Of a DNA stretch of 64,000 nucleotides, positions 21,947-33,710 are shown one piece after another (positions within the stretch are counted from its first letter, which is position 1; each line of letters begins with the position of its first letter). Under the pieces are notes generated by a model. It searched no databases and was not told the origin of the DNA. It worked only from the letters and a program-made list of their open reading frames with translations. Origin of the DNA: Xylona heveae TC161 (lineage: Eukaryota; Ascomycota; Xylonomycetes; Xylonales; Xylonaceae); assembly GCF_001619985.1 (NCBI RefSeq), contig NW_017264193.1:2361726-2425725 (forward strand), written 5' to 3'. The position numbers were made by a program, and so were the translations under genes.

Positions 21947-24004
21947 ATGGGGAACTGCTGTTCCTCTTGCCTCCGCAGTGAGTCTCCTTGGCTCTGCCTA
22001 TCTGTTGCGCAGACATTGACTGATAATTCGATTCATTTTCAGGGAGACAAAAAGATGGTCTCTACGAACCGGTCCTCGCTGATAGTGAGCGAGAAGCTGT
22101 TGCGGATCTACTTCAGTATCTCGAAAACGTAAGGGAATGCTGGTCATCCTGACCGTTCCAAAGATACGACAACTGACGAAAAATTTCCAGCGAGCTGAAA
22201 CAGATTTCTTCTCTGGCGAGCCGCTTCGCGCCCTGAGTACTCTGGTCTACTCTGATAACGTCGATTTGCAACGAAGCGCTAGTTTGACCTTTGCTGAGAT
22301 CACCGAACGAGGTAGGCTACAGACTAGGATCGCTATCTGTCGGCTGAATAACTGAATGAATCTACTGCAGATGTCAGAGAAGTTGACAGAGACACACTCG
22401 AGCCCATATTGTTTCTTCTGCAGAGTCCCGACATTGAGGTGCAACGAGCAGCAAGCGCGGCATTGGGCAACCTTGCCGTGAATAGTACGTATTCAAATCC
22501 ATCAAACTTCTCAAGAAGGATGAATATCAATGAGCTGACCTCCACATAGCCGAGAATAAAGTTGCCATCGTTCAACTGGGCGGCCTCGCCCCTCTTATCC
22601 GTCAGATGATGTCACCTAATGTCGAGGTCCAGTGTAATGCAGTGGGCTGTATCACCAATTTGGCTACGCACGAAGATAACAAGGCCAAGATTGCGAGATC
22701 TGGCGCTTTGGGACCTCTAACAAGACTCGCAAAGTCCAAAGACATGCGGGTTCAGAGGAATGCCACCGGCGCGCTGCTGAACATGACTCACTCAGGTATT
22801 TGAGAGGCTGAATATTCATAACCCGGCATCTACTGACAGGCTCCTTTAGATGATAATAGACAACAGTTGGTCAATGCCGGCGCAATCCCTGTCCTTGTCC
22901 AGTTGCTTTCCTCGCAGGATGTTGACGTGCAATATTATTGCACCACTGCCCTTAGCAATATCGCTGTCGACGCCAATAACCGCAAGAAGCTCGCGCAAAC
23001 AGAAAGCCGACTTGTTCAGTCGCTTGTCCACCTTATGGACTCGTCATCTCCAAAAGTGCAGTGCCAAGCGGCGCTTGCCCTGCGGAATTTGGCCTCGGAC
23101 GAAAAATACCAACTCGAGATTGTCCGTGCTCGGGGACTGCCGCCTTTGCTCCGGCTTCTGCAATCATCGTATCTCCCGCTGATACTCTCTGCGGTCGCCT
23201 GCATCCGTAACATCTCAATTCACCCTCTAAATGAATCACCGATTATCGATGCCGGCTTCCTGCGCCCCCTAGTAGATTTGCTTGGCTCCACAGACAATGA
23301 GGAGATACAATGCCACGCAATCTCCACTTTGCGCAACCTGGCAGCAAGTTCTGACAGGAACAAGCAACTTGTTCTTGAGGCAGGTGCAGTGCAAAAGTGC
23401 AAGGACCTCGTTCTTGATGTGCCTCTGAGCGTCCAATCCGAAATGACGGCAGCAATTGCTGTGCTTGCGCTCAGCGACGACTTGAAGACTCATTTGCTGA
23501 ACTTGGGAGTGTTTGACGTGCTCATTCCTCTCACTGATTCCGAGAGCATCGAGGTACAGGGTAACAGTGCAGCAGCCTTGGGCAATCTCTCGTCCAAAGG
23601 TAACCATCCCTATTTTACTTTTGTACTTTTGATCTTTTGATGGATAACCATGTGGCTAACCTCACTCGGCAGTTGGCGATTACTCCATCTTTATTCAGGA
23701 CTGGACACAGCCCGATGGAGGCGTGCATGGCTATCTGCGGCGATTTTTAGCCAGCGGAGACCCCACATTCCAACACATTGCGATTTGGACACTGCTTCAA
23801 CTGTTAGAATCTGAAGACAAGCGGCTCGTCAATTTGATTGCGCAGTCGGAGGAGATTGTCCGCATGATCAAGACTATATCCGACAAAACCATAGAACCAG
23901 ACGACGAGGACAGCGAAGACGGCGAGGGTGAGGTTGTGAACCTGGCTAGACGATGTCTCGACCTTCTCGGACAAGGGCCCAAACACACTCTTGTGGATGC
24001 CTAA
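21947..24004 (+). CDS. vac8: Vacuolar armadillo-repeat protein Vac8
   Basis: Seven exons (21947-21977, 22043-22128, 22191-22311, 22371-22484, 22550-22795, 22850-23599, 23673-24004), 559 residues, matching the usual Vac8 length. The N-terminus [12 protein letters not shown] has the myristoylated Gly2 and palmitoylated cysteines (4, 5, 8) that anchor it to the vacuole membrane. Then about eleven armadillo repeats follow, each with the LVxLLxSxDxxVQ..A..AL.NLA pattern, for example ILFLLQ-type repeats, [20 protein letters not shown] and [15 protein letters not shown]. The C-terminus is acidic ([11 protein letters not shown]). Vac8 acts in vacuole inheritance, nucleus-vacuole junctions, fusion and selective autophagy. 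The 31 bp first exon is typical of the gene and is easily missed. Identity is very secure. Confidence 0.96.
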
Positions 24005-25093
24005 AACGATCATTTTCTCAAATGCTTTCCTTTCTCTCTCTGTTATCCGGGGCCGAGCTGTAAATTCCAGCGCCGCAGCTCCATTTCTCCAAAGCATTTT
24101 CTTTCCCTTTTCTTCTTTTGATTGCGCATCACGTGTTTAGACCGACCAGCTTCCATTGCTCCAAGGTGTTTTGGGCGATTTCTGCGTTTTTGTCATTTTT
24201 TCTTCTCCTTTTTCCCCCACCTCTCCCTTTCCTCTCCTTCTTTTCCAGCTACAACGTTTGAGCGTGCATTTATTTTAATTTTCTTATTGTGGAGCGAGTT
24301 TCGCCGCGCGAATCTAGTCGTTACCACTACCACCACCACCAACAATAAAGGACCAACAACGGGAATGGACCGTTCAAGGCTCCTGTGTCACGGAAGTATG
24401 GCTTTGGCATTTGTATCAGAACCTCTTTTATCAGAACCTCTCCGGTTATGTTATTTCTTCTATTATTCCCTGCCGAGCCGACCTATGTAAGCCATGTTTC
24501 ATATTCTTAGTTGCGTGTACTACTTCTGTAATGCGATTAATTACATTCCTTTTTTTAATGTCAAAATATTACTTGCCTTTTTCTTATTTTATTTCTTTTT
24601 CCTATTTCTTCCTATCGAATGTGAGCTCTTCATTACCTATTCTGTCTTATCAGTCGTGAGGCTCTGCATTGGTGAAGATTATAGCACTGCTCTCTGTATT
24701 TCCGCACCCCCTGTCAACAGCTGGGTGGCCATCGCCGTTGCGAGGAGCGGAAAGGAAGCGGAGGACTCCGGCCGCCGCGGAGCTTGTCTATGTTGGAGTT
24801 CGCCTTGCTCTTGCGCTAGTAAGTCATAAGCACCTATAGTACCATTGACAACTGACGCCTGGCACTACATATCGATAACCCGCGCGAGGTGCCTGGTCAT
24901 TACTCCCGTATACTGATTACCTTGAGAATATAGTATTTCCACTAACTTAATATATGTTCTAGATGTTTGGGGTGTCTTCTCCGCGATCGGCAGTCTTTGA
25001 GATTTAAGTGTCCTTATCATTTCTCCGAGCACGTCCAGTATCACAGATGTCACATGAATGCATAATGGTAGCTCTGGGGTACGATTCAAAAGC

Positions 25094-25124
<31 letters not shown>

Positions 25125-25224
25125 AGATTTCTTCTGAAATGGCAGTTTCGTAATTCTTCTACATGATGATAGGACGTAAATATCTAAAAAATACACAAAA
25201 GGTGTAGGAAATTTTTTATTTCGC
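24005..25224. other. Convergent spacer with pyrimidine-rich tracts
   Basis: Lies between the stops of VAC8 and aspartate-semialdehyde dehydrogenase. The plus strand is strongly T/C-rich at 24195-24260 and T-rich at 24550-24620. Open frames here code for Phe/Ser/Leu runs, which is what pyrimidine tracts give, so I do not call them genes. Confidence 0.5.
25097..25123 (+). repeat. (GAT)9 microsatellite
   Basis: Nine perfect GAT units in the 3' flank of the aspartate-semialdehyde dehydrogenase gene. Confidence 0.95.
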
Positions 25225-26568
25225 TTAGGCAAAACCCTTGAGAACAGCAGCTTCGGCGTTGAGAATGGATGAGCCGGCGGCACCGATGATGGCTGGAGGA
25301 TCGAGTTAGTGTATGCAAGTGGAAAAACAAGTGGAACAACCCCTGGGGGAAGGGAAAGACATACTGTTATGGCTGAGAGCAACAAACTTGATATCAAAAA
25401 TGCCAGCCTCGTCCTCACGGACACGGCCGACGCTGACGGCATACCCTCTGTCCGTCTCTCTGTCGAGTCTAGGCTGGGGACGGTCGTCCTCTTCCATGAC
25501 GACAATGGCGTTGTTGGGTGCCGAGGGGCATCCGAGCTTCTGCGCATCAGAAACATATTCGCTCAGGGCCTTCTTGACCTCCTCGGCGGAGGGACCGGGC
25601 TGCTTGGCAAACTTGAGCGACACGCAGGCAAGGTGGCCGTCCAAGACGGGCACTCTGTTACAAGCCGCGGAGATTCTCAGATCGGACTGCTCGACGAAGG
25701 CGGTGCCCTCCTGGTTCACGCCTCCCAGAATCTTGCGCGCCTCACTCTCAAGCTTGTCTTCCTCGCCAGAAATGTAGGGCACGACATTGTCCAGCATGTC
25801 CATGCCGCTGACGCCGGGATAGCCAGCTCCCGAAATGGCTTGTAAGGTGACAACGCTGACCATGTCGACGGGGCCGAACTTGGCCTGGAGGGCAGCAAAG
25901 GGGATGACAACGCCAATGACGGAGCAGTTGGAGTTGCATGCCAGGAAGCCCTGGTTCAGACCATATTCCTTGCGCTGGTGATGGATGAGTTCGAAATGGG
26001 GAAGGTTGACAGTCGGCACAACAAGAGGGACAAGGGGGTTTTTGCGGTGGTTCTTGGCGTTGGAGAAGACCTTGAGATCAGCCTTGATGAATTCCGTCTC
26101 TGTGTATCAGTCGATATCTAATTAGTCTTGATCTGGTCAGAAGAACAAAAGATGCTCGTGGGGAGTGATCTTCGAGGCGGGGCTGAAGCCATGAATGAAT
26201 TATTGAATGCATACCAATTTCTCCAGCGACGTCGCTGTCAAGTCCGGAGAAGATCAAGTCGCAGTCCTTGAATTCCTCCGCTTTGCACTCCTTCACGACG
26301 AGCTCGCCAATCTCCTTGGACATGGGCAGCGACTGCTTCCACTTGACAGCATCCTTGTATTTCTTGCCTGCTGACCTCGACGAAGCGCCGACAGCATGCA
26401 GCTTGAAGTGGGGGTGCAGTGCGAGCAGCAGAATGAATCGCTGCCCCACCGAGCCGGTGCAGCCCAGAACACCTGTTATTCAGTCTTGTCAATGGCGGGG
26501 TTTCGATATTAACGATAGTAGGTGGGGGTATATTTACCGCACTTCTTTTCAGGGAAAGCCGGGGCCAT
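25225..26568 (-). CDS. Aspartate-semialdehyde dehydrogenase
   Basis: Four exons (26568-26538, 26472-26215, 26099-25365, 25292-25225), 363 residues, the usual fungal length. Catalyses the NADPH reduction of aspartyl phosphate to aspartate semialdehyde, the branch step to threonine, methionine and isoleucine. The nucleotide-binding [14 protein letters not shown] spans exons 1-2. The active-site cysteine is in [10 protein letters not shown]; the [12 protein letters not shown] and [19 protein letters not shown] motifs follow, with the general-base histidine in GHL. The protein ends [16 protein letters not shown], typical of the family. Yeast HOM2 is the counterpart. It is divergent from the OHCU decarboxylase gene. 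I looked for a Gcn4-type TGASTCA site in the 500 bp spacer and found none. Confidence 0.95.
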
Positions 26569-27073
26569 TGTGTGTGTATTAATTGAAAAGTCAATTGTTA
26601 TGAATTAGAGAGGATATCGATTGAGTGATGGTGGTGATGAGTAGTAGTAGTTTAGTAGTATATAATGGGCCGTTTCTCTTGAATAATAGTCGCGCAACTT
26701 TACAATTAGCGGGCGGATGAATCATATGGCGCAGGCCCTGTCATAGCTCTCTGTTTGACTTGCTGTGGCGTGTAAAATCCAAATTTTCGAAGCGAAATCG
26801 GACCCTTGGCTCAAAACGGCATAGCGCCCCCGCCAAATGCTCCCGTCGGTTGCATCACTCCCCTAACCTTATTGTTGTTTCCCCTCGTGTTCTTGTATGT
26901 CATTCAATTTACTACGCATGTGCATATCAGCTATCTTGAACTCATTTCTTAGTCACAATTTCTTACTTCAATCTGCTAGAACTATAATTATACCCTTGAA
27001 TTTCTACCTAATAGTCCTTATTCTCCAGACGATTCATTGAGCAACGTGATTGAATTGCTTCACTTTTCTCAGA
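26569..27073. other. Divergent promoter region
   Basis: Shared upstream region of the aspartate-semialdehyde dehydrogenase and OHCU decarboxylase genes. It has a (GTA)n-like run near 26641-26657. One GATA-like AGATAG (minus strand, near 26931) could suit nitrogen control of urate breakdown, but such sites are common by chance. Confidence 0.45.
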
Positions 27074-27755
27074 ATGGCCGACTACTATCTGCCCGGGATC
27101 GACACGGTTCCCTCTCTCTCTGCCGAAGAGAGGGCCGCAATTCTAGACCACCTGTTTGAACCATGTGTTCCTCTCCATACACTATCAATCGAATTGCTTG
27201 GCACAAAGACTTTTGACTCCTACGATGAGCTCATTTCCAGCGTAGGCGTCCAGCTGACCGAACTCGCCGAATCACCATCGACAAGCGATACCGAGTGGCT
27301 CGTCAAGATCCTCGGAGCTCATCCCAGATTAGGGGCGAAGAAGGTGGATAGTGCTCAGAGCCAGGCGGAGCAGGCGCAGCTGAACAAGGGCGGGGAAGAA
27401 GAGGCGGAAGAATTGCGGAAATTGAATGAGGAGTACGAAGCTACATTTCCCGGCCTCATCTACGTGTACGCAAGACCACCGTCCTGAGCCCATTGTTTCA
27501 CAAAAGATGGCTAACATTGACGTTTCAGTGTCTTCGTCAATGGACGGAGTCGTCCGGTCATAATGGAAAACATGAGAGAGCGGATCAAAAGAGGAGATTT
27601 GCAGGCTGAGAAATTGGAAGCGATAAAGGTATCTCAATTCCCAGATAAAAACCCGTACTATTGAAGATGAGCGAAACTGAGGGGAGAATATCTAGGCCAT
27701 GTGTCAAATTGCTGCAGATAGGTCGAACAAGCTGAAGCCTGCCATTTCAGTCTAG
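27074..27755 (+). CDS. OHCU decarboxylase (urate catabolism)
   Basis: Three exons (27074-27465, 27529-27628, 27696-27755), 183 residues. Decarboxylates 2-oxo-4-hydroxy-4-carboxy-5-ureidoimidazoline to S-allantoin, the last step after urate oxidase and HIU hydrolase. The catalytic histidine is in LGAHPRLGAKK and the S-x-x-E-Q signature is SQAEQ. FPGLIYVVFVNGRSRPVIME crosses the first splice site (donor GTACGC), and MRERIKRGDLQAEKLEAIK is the usual C-terminal helix. There is no obvious C-terminal peroxisome signal; the end is KPAISV. No other purine-degradation gene is nearby, so this is a lone copy. An ATG eight codons upstream (27050) is in frame, but ADYYLPGIDTVPSLS fits the family start. 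Confidence 0.9.
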
Positions 27756-27918
27756 AGAATTTGCAAGGACTAAGAATCACAGCACGACGTTAAAATGATA
27801 TCCTAATCGAGTTTTCGGATTTTTTTATAGACGATTTTTTTGTTTTCTGTGGATATACTTTGATTCGCTTCGATATTTGATACAACGGCGAAGCCGTAAT
27901 TGGAATTTTGGAATGCGT

Positions 27919-28712
27919 TTAAATGAATTGAGTGAACGATAAACGACTCTGCTGCTCCGCCTCCTTGAGCTCTTCAGAACTGCTCTCATGGTCTTCATTC
28001 GGTTCGTCAAGGATATGCATGGCGCTGTCCCAGATACCGCTCGGCGCGATCGGTGTATTTGAATCAGTGAAGTTGAAATCGCTATATATCAGGGGTGGCC
28101 CGCTATCTTCAGTCTCTTGCAACATTATATCTTCAGCATCGAAAGCGTCATAATTTGATAATCCCAAAGACGACGACAACAGGCGAGGAACAGGGTGAGC
28201 TGGCGGCGCAGGTTCTATAGATCTTGATTGTTCTCTATTCATTGTTCAGTACGCCGGGGAGAAACGGCCGCGCAGGAAGGTTTGTGATTTCGCTGAAAGG
28301 CTTACCTATGGTGTCTTTCCACCAATTCGAAAGCTTCTCTATCCAGCTCTTTCAATTCAGATCCTCGTATCCGCAGACTGTTCAACCATGCCTGTCTCCT
28401 CATCCCATCACTTCCTAGTGCTCTTTGTCTGGACCGGATCGCTGCTCTCAAAGAATTTTGATTGACGCCATGGGGCGCAGGAGCTGCAAAAGGCCGCGTC
28501 TGCCTGGAAGTGACTTGACAAGAATGGAGAAGACGCCTCTTGTTTGGCCCGGCTGTAAGGTCGCTGTTGGCCTCAACCACGGGTCTCGCCCTTTTAGAAG
28601 AAGCTCCTTTTATGTCCGCTGAACGCTCCTCATCAGCGGAACCGAGCCTGGGAAGCTGATGCTTTGTGCTAGATCCAGCCTTGGCATTGATTTCGAGAGA
28701 ATCCACAGACAT
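27919..28712 (-). CDS. Unrecognised protein, two exons
   Basis: Exons 28712-28306 and 28234-27919 join in phase 2 (donor GTAAGC, acceptor AATAG) to give about 240 residues. I do not recognise it. The N-terminal half is basic and Ser/Ala-rich, with KRARPVVEANSD and GPNKRRLLHSCQ, which could act as nuclear signals. A conserved-looking helical centre reads DGMRRQAWLNSLRIRGSE then LKELDREAFELVERHHREQS. The C-terminal part is acidic (FDAEDIMLQETEDSG, NEDHESSSEELKEAEQQ). The charge pattern would suit a small nuclear regulator, but that is a guess. Upstream ATGs at 28742 and 28760 are also in frame. It converges on the OHCU decarboxylase gene, with 163 bp between stops. Confidence 0.6.
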
Positions 28713-30781
28713 GTTTGCTCCCACATCCTCGCAAAGGAGCATTATACCAATCTCTTTCAACTTGCCTGTTCATGCTCGGTCTATGCAAGGTATTTGTCGC
28801 CGTTGAAGAAATTGTTGATGATGGTGATCCGCCTCGCTATGGCCTTTCCAGGCCACTTTTCAGCTTCGCGGTAGCAGCATCTTATGGGGAGGATTGAAGG
28901 CATGGATGAGCGGTGACCATTACGAGTTGCCTCGCTTGCTTACCAACGGCCCTTAGGTGGCCATGGCTGAAGAAGGGAAGGGTGACATGAACCGGGAAAT
29001 TGGAAAAGGCGGAGAAACCGGCACTATACGAAGGGGTCTTTGCAGGGGCATTGTGGGGAAGCATCAAGGGTGGAGTGAGCAAAGCCCGTCAGCCAACCAA
29101 CCACTACAACCATGAGGTATAGAATTCCGCACTTTTCTCGGAAAGGTGAGAACGCCAGATCCGGGGGCGTACAAGGATTATATGCAGTACTCAAATCAGC
29201 TACGGCATCAAGGGGTCATTTGTGGATTCGCATGATACCTCGCGAGCAACATGCATCGCACTGCAGAAGGATAATCAGCATCGGGGACGCGGAGTGGGAT
29301 CCGACAAATCGACTTATCGCACTTGTGCAGGTAATTTTTGTAAATGAGGGAAGACGTGTTTGGAATTGCTCATTGAACAAGAGTCTGAGACCGTGGTCCA
29401 GCATTTTGCGGTACGGATTCCCTATACCGGAGTACAATGGGATTTTGCCGGAGAAAGGGTGCCAGTGTCGGTCCAATTTACCACATTTGCTTTTGCGGGG
29501 GAAGGGATATGGCAGCCCTGTCATATTAAGATGAAAGGGGAATGGAGGCATCGCGATGCTGCAGGAAGAGCTGGATTTGTCCATGCAACGCCTGACCGGT
29601 ATTCTGGGGGGCATATGATATATAACTAATGGCTCCAGTGAGTTCTCGTCGCGTATACGATGCCAGCGGGCTGAGAGACCAGTAATAATGCGGGAAGATG
29701 CTGATAATTTGTGATGCAGTATGTGTCCGCGTGCCACATTGTTTACCACAGACCTCCCTGTCTCTGTCGGTAACTATCGGTACCTCGAAAGCCATTGCTG
29801 GCATTGCTAGCAAGGGTTGATGCACGGAACGCCTACGAAGGTGAGTAGAATCCCGTTTGAAAATGGACTCATCGTGCATTGTTTTTGTATCCATGCAATT
29901 CTTAATATTAATTTAACAACGGTGTCTGCTCGTCACATAATATGATCCTATTGGCGATGGAAACTAAGATGCAACAGTCAGCAATTTTGCGAGTGGTCCT
30001 CTTACCTCCAGCCCTACACCATAGTGTACATACATGCGCACACTCGTAACTACTTGCCTAGGGTCTGGGGCCTTCTCATCTTATTAAATTATGCAACATC
30101 AATAATTTTGCTGCAGTGAGAAACCCCTGGTCGTACATTCGGGGCATTATTCTTGAAGGAACTCATCCCAAGTGCTGATCACACTACTGGAGCTGAAGAT
30201 TAATAGGTAAAATTCTACATTGATTATGACCAATTTTACTACGATAAACCATGACCAGACCTTTCACGCTCTACTCGAATTGTCAACCTGCTCTTATGCT
30301 TTTTTCATTTTTTAATGTTGGCTGAATCTTACATTATATTATAACCTGTCCAGCTGGCAATGAAGATATAACATTCTGGTGTGTGGAGACAGGTTGGTAC
30401 TGTTATAATCCAATTTGTGCAACAAAAGTTAGCGTGGTGTAAGGGATTTGATAGTGTCATGTCAAACTGGGAGAGAGCTACAGGAGATGGAGAAAAGTGA
30501 TTACGAATGCAGTTGAAATCATGATTCAAGGGTTTATCGAGAGATGATAATCTCCCTCCAAGACTCCTCCAGGTCGATGCAACAATCCAGAACGGCCGAT
30601 GGATCAGTGAGCGGGACTGGACGGAGTTTCGGTAACGAACCCCCTTCGTCATAGCTGGTTGGGGAACTATCAATTGGAGACAGAAGCGTCAATTTACGTG
30701 CGCGCCACACATATTATTCCTATCTAATTCTCGCAGTACTACTTGACTTTCATTGAATTGCTCCATGAAGCTTCTCTGACC
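28713..30781. other. Divergent spacer, 2 kb, mostly without genes
   Basis: Separates the unrecognised minus-strand gene and the WD40 gene. Apart from the tentative small gene at 29112-29629, I see no coding pattern. The 177-codon minus-strand frame at 29216-29749 mirrors that candidate. Confidence 0.45.
29112..29629 (+). CDS. Possible small three-exon gene, unknown product
   Basis: A tentative model: exons 29112-29116, 29188-29330 and 29382-29629, giving 131 residues with all phases consistent. The donors are GTATAG and GTAATT, the acceptors GCAG and CAAG; introns are 71 and 51 bp, normal for this window. The product would start MSTQISYGIKGSFVDS and contain FAVRIPYTGVQWDFAGERVP and end RYSGGHMIYN. 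Composition is protein-like, with no low complexity. I recognise no family, signal peptide or membrane segment. The first exon would be only 5 bp and the second branch site is weak. It may be a chance arrangement; transcript evidence would decide. Confidence 0.3.
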
Positions 30782-33676
30782 ATGACGGAGACCGTGCCTG
30801 AGATACGGGTGACCGATTCACATGCGCCCGACGAAGATGAATTCATCTCTCCAGGCGCGTCGCCCAATCCGTCGCCTGGAGCGTCCCCGTCGCTGTCCCC
30901 GTCGCCAAGCCTCGCTGCCACGGTCTCTTCGAATGAAACCGGACCAAAATCGCGCTCTGATGGAGAAGGTCCGTCTCTAATTATACCCGCTCACATTCTT
31001 TGTTTGAGATTGAGCTGTGGAACATTCGGTTTTGAAATTCCTCGTGCTGACCGTGGCCTAGCTAAGCCGACTGCGACATCTAAGATTCTCCCAAACAAGA
31101 TTATTCGCAACTTGTCAGCCAAAGACGCTTTGAACCAGAGCCAGACATCGCTACCTCAGAGCGCAGATGACTCTCAAGCATCATTGGCGGTAATCGATCC
31201 GCTCTCACAAGTATGCTACTACCACCCCCACCGTATCTGCAGCCCTCTTACCGTTTTGCGCTCCTGTAACGCACCGACACTAATGCGGTCCTAGCATATC
31301 CTCAAACGCACGCATACGGAGAACCTTATCCCGCAGAAGCTGAGAAGCAGCGCCCTTGAAGCAGCAGGCAATCGCGATGACGGATCCGCTGTCGCACCGC
31401 CAGGCGATCGTAGCGCTCCTGCTGAGCCCGCCCGGGGCGAGACAAGCGCTGCCGCGCCGCAGAAGGAGAAAAGGTATGATTCCGCTCCTCAATGATAATC
31501 CAACCAAGCAGTATTGTTATCTTCCCTACTCTTAACGTCTTTGTCGCATACTCCCTTCGGGCCTAATAGACGTGCGTTTGCTCAATTGACGAATTGCGCT
31601 GACCTAACACATTGATTCCTACAGGAAAGGTGTCTCGTTCCTTAGTCGATTCATGGGAAATAAGAGAAGGGATTCATCTTCAGACTACAATGAAGATGGT
31701 TCTGAACAAGGGGATAGTAGGATAGAAGGCATGGAAGCTCGGGTGTTTTCCCACCCGGTGGAACACATTGCCTATTCGCCGCGATTTCCCCCACCTCCAA
31801 AATACATTAAGGTGAGGTCTCGAAACAAGAGGGAAAAGGACTTTAATCGCCTTTTCCTTGCCCAGGAGCTCCAGAATAGCAGTACAGCTGAGGCATCGCA
31901 AACATCACCAACTCCGAAAGCCTGCGCTACCTGGGCGCTAGAATTTAGCAAGGATGGGAAATATCTGGCTGCGGGTGGAGAGGACAAGGTTGTCCGGGTG
32001 TGGGCTGTAATCTCAACGCAAGAAGAGCGAGAAGCACATGAGAACGAAGAAGATGCGACGGCCGACCATACCGGAGAAGACGCGATCCGATTAGACGCTC
32101 CGGTTTTCAAGAGGAATCCAATACGCGTGTACAAGGGCCATACATCTACGGTATTAGATCTGAGTTGGAGCAAGGTAAATTACACTTCCACACTCCCCGC
32201 CACAAACAATGTGAAGGATGGTTACTCACTCAAGGGAATTTGCAGAACAACTTTTTGCTTTCCTCGTCAATGGACAAGACTGTGCGCCTATGGCATGTCT
32301 CTCGAGCGGAATGTCTCTGTTGTTTCAAACACAATGATTTTGTCACCTCTATTCAATTTCATCCGCGTGATGATCGGTTCTTTTTGGCTGGATCGTTGGA
32401 CATGAAGTTGCGCCTATGGAGCATTCCCGACAAGAGCGTAGCATACTGGAACCAGGTGCCTGACCTCGTTACCGCCGTCGCATTCACTCCAGATGGTCGC
32501 ATAGCAATCGCGGGCTGTCTCAATGGAGTATGTCTCTTTTACGACACTGAAGGGCTAAAATACCACACGCAAATCCACGTCAGATCTGCGCACGGCCGAA
32601 ACGCCAAGGGCAGCAAGATTACCGGAATTCAGGCTATCAATCTACCTCCCGACAATCCCAATGGAGAGGTCAAGCTTCTCATCACAAGCAACGACTCGCG
32701 TGTCAGACTCTACAACTTCCGGGACAAGGGATTAGAAATCAAATTTAAAGGCAACGAAAACACATGCAGTCAAATCCGCGCCACTTTTAGCGACGACGCG
32801 CGCTATGTCATTTGTGGCAGCGAGGACCGCAAGGCATACATATGGACAACCGGACCCGCAGAAGGCGAGAAGAAAGACAGGCAACCCGTTGAGTTTTTTG
32901 AAGCACATCCAGCCATTACAACAACGGCAATCTTTGCGCCGAGCAAGACGCGTCAACTACTCGGACGCTCTGGCGATCCTCTCTACGATATTTGCAATCC
33001 ACCGCCCGTTGTACTTGTGTCGGCCGAATCAGAAATATCGTCGAAACGCTCAGACGACAACCTCAAAGCGACCACGACTAAAGGCAGCTCCAGACGACCA
33101 TCAACCAATGAGAGACCAGCTGAATCACCCGGCTACATTGCTCGATCCACGCATAAGAATGGCAATATCATAATCACGGCCGACTATCTAGGCCTTATCA
33201 AAGTCTTTCGCCAGGACTGCGCATACCAAAAGCGCCGCAGCGACAACTGGGAGACCGCGTCATCCTTCTCCAGACGCATCGGCTCCGGCTTTCTCGGTCG
33301 ATCCCCTAGCACGTCTACCAAAGCCAGCGCTGGCCGGCTCCGCAGCAACCACAACAACGCACTGCATGGACTCTCGCAGCCATCGTCTGATCGTATTCTC
33401 TCCTGGCGCAACTCTATCGTCAGCAACCAGAGCCTCGACGGCGGAATTTACGCCAATGCGAACGGCAACCGACATCGTAGTTCGTCGCCCCGAAAACCCG
33501 TCAGCCGCAAATCGTTCCAATCTTCCCGCTCGGCGCACAGACCGACCACCAATGGATCAAGCCATCTCGCGCGGACTCCATCTGCCAGCGCTCCTTCTCT
33601 CGAATTGGCTCAGAACCAGCAACCCCAGCATCATGATCATCGTTTTCATATCCCTTTAACTTCCAAGTCTCAACAC

Positions 33677-33710
<34 letters not shown>

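Noticed and set aside
24122-24829. Overlapping open frames in the VAC8 3' spacer, with membrane-like Phe/Leu runs
   Set aside because: They arise from pyrimidine-rich DNA; the apparent hydrophobicity follows from the base composition.
29216-29749. 177-codon minus-strand open frame
   Set aside because: No motif, unusual composition (many Cys, His, Ile), and it lies opposite the tentative plus-strand small gene.
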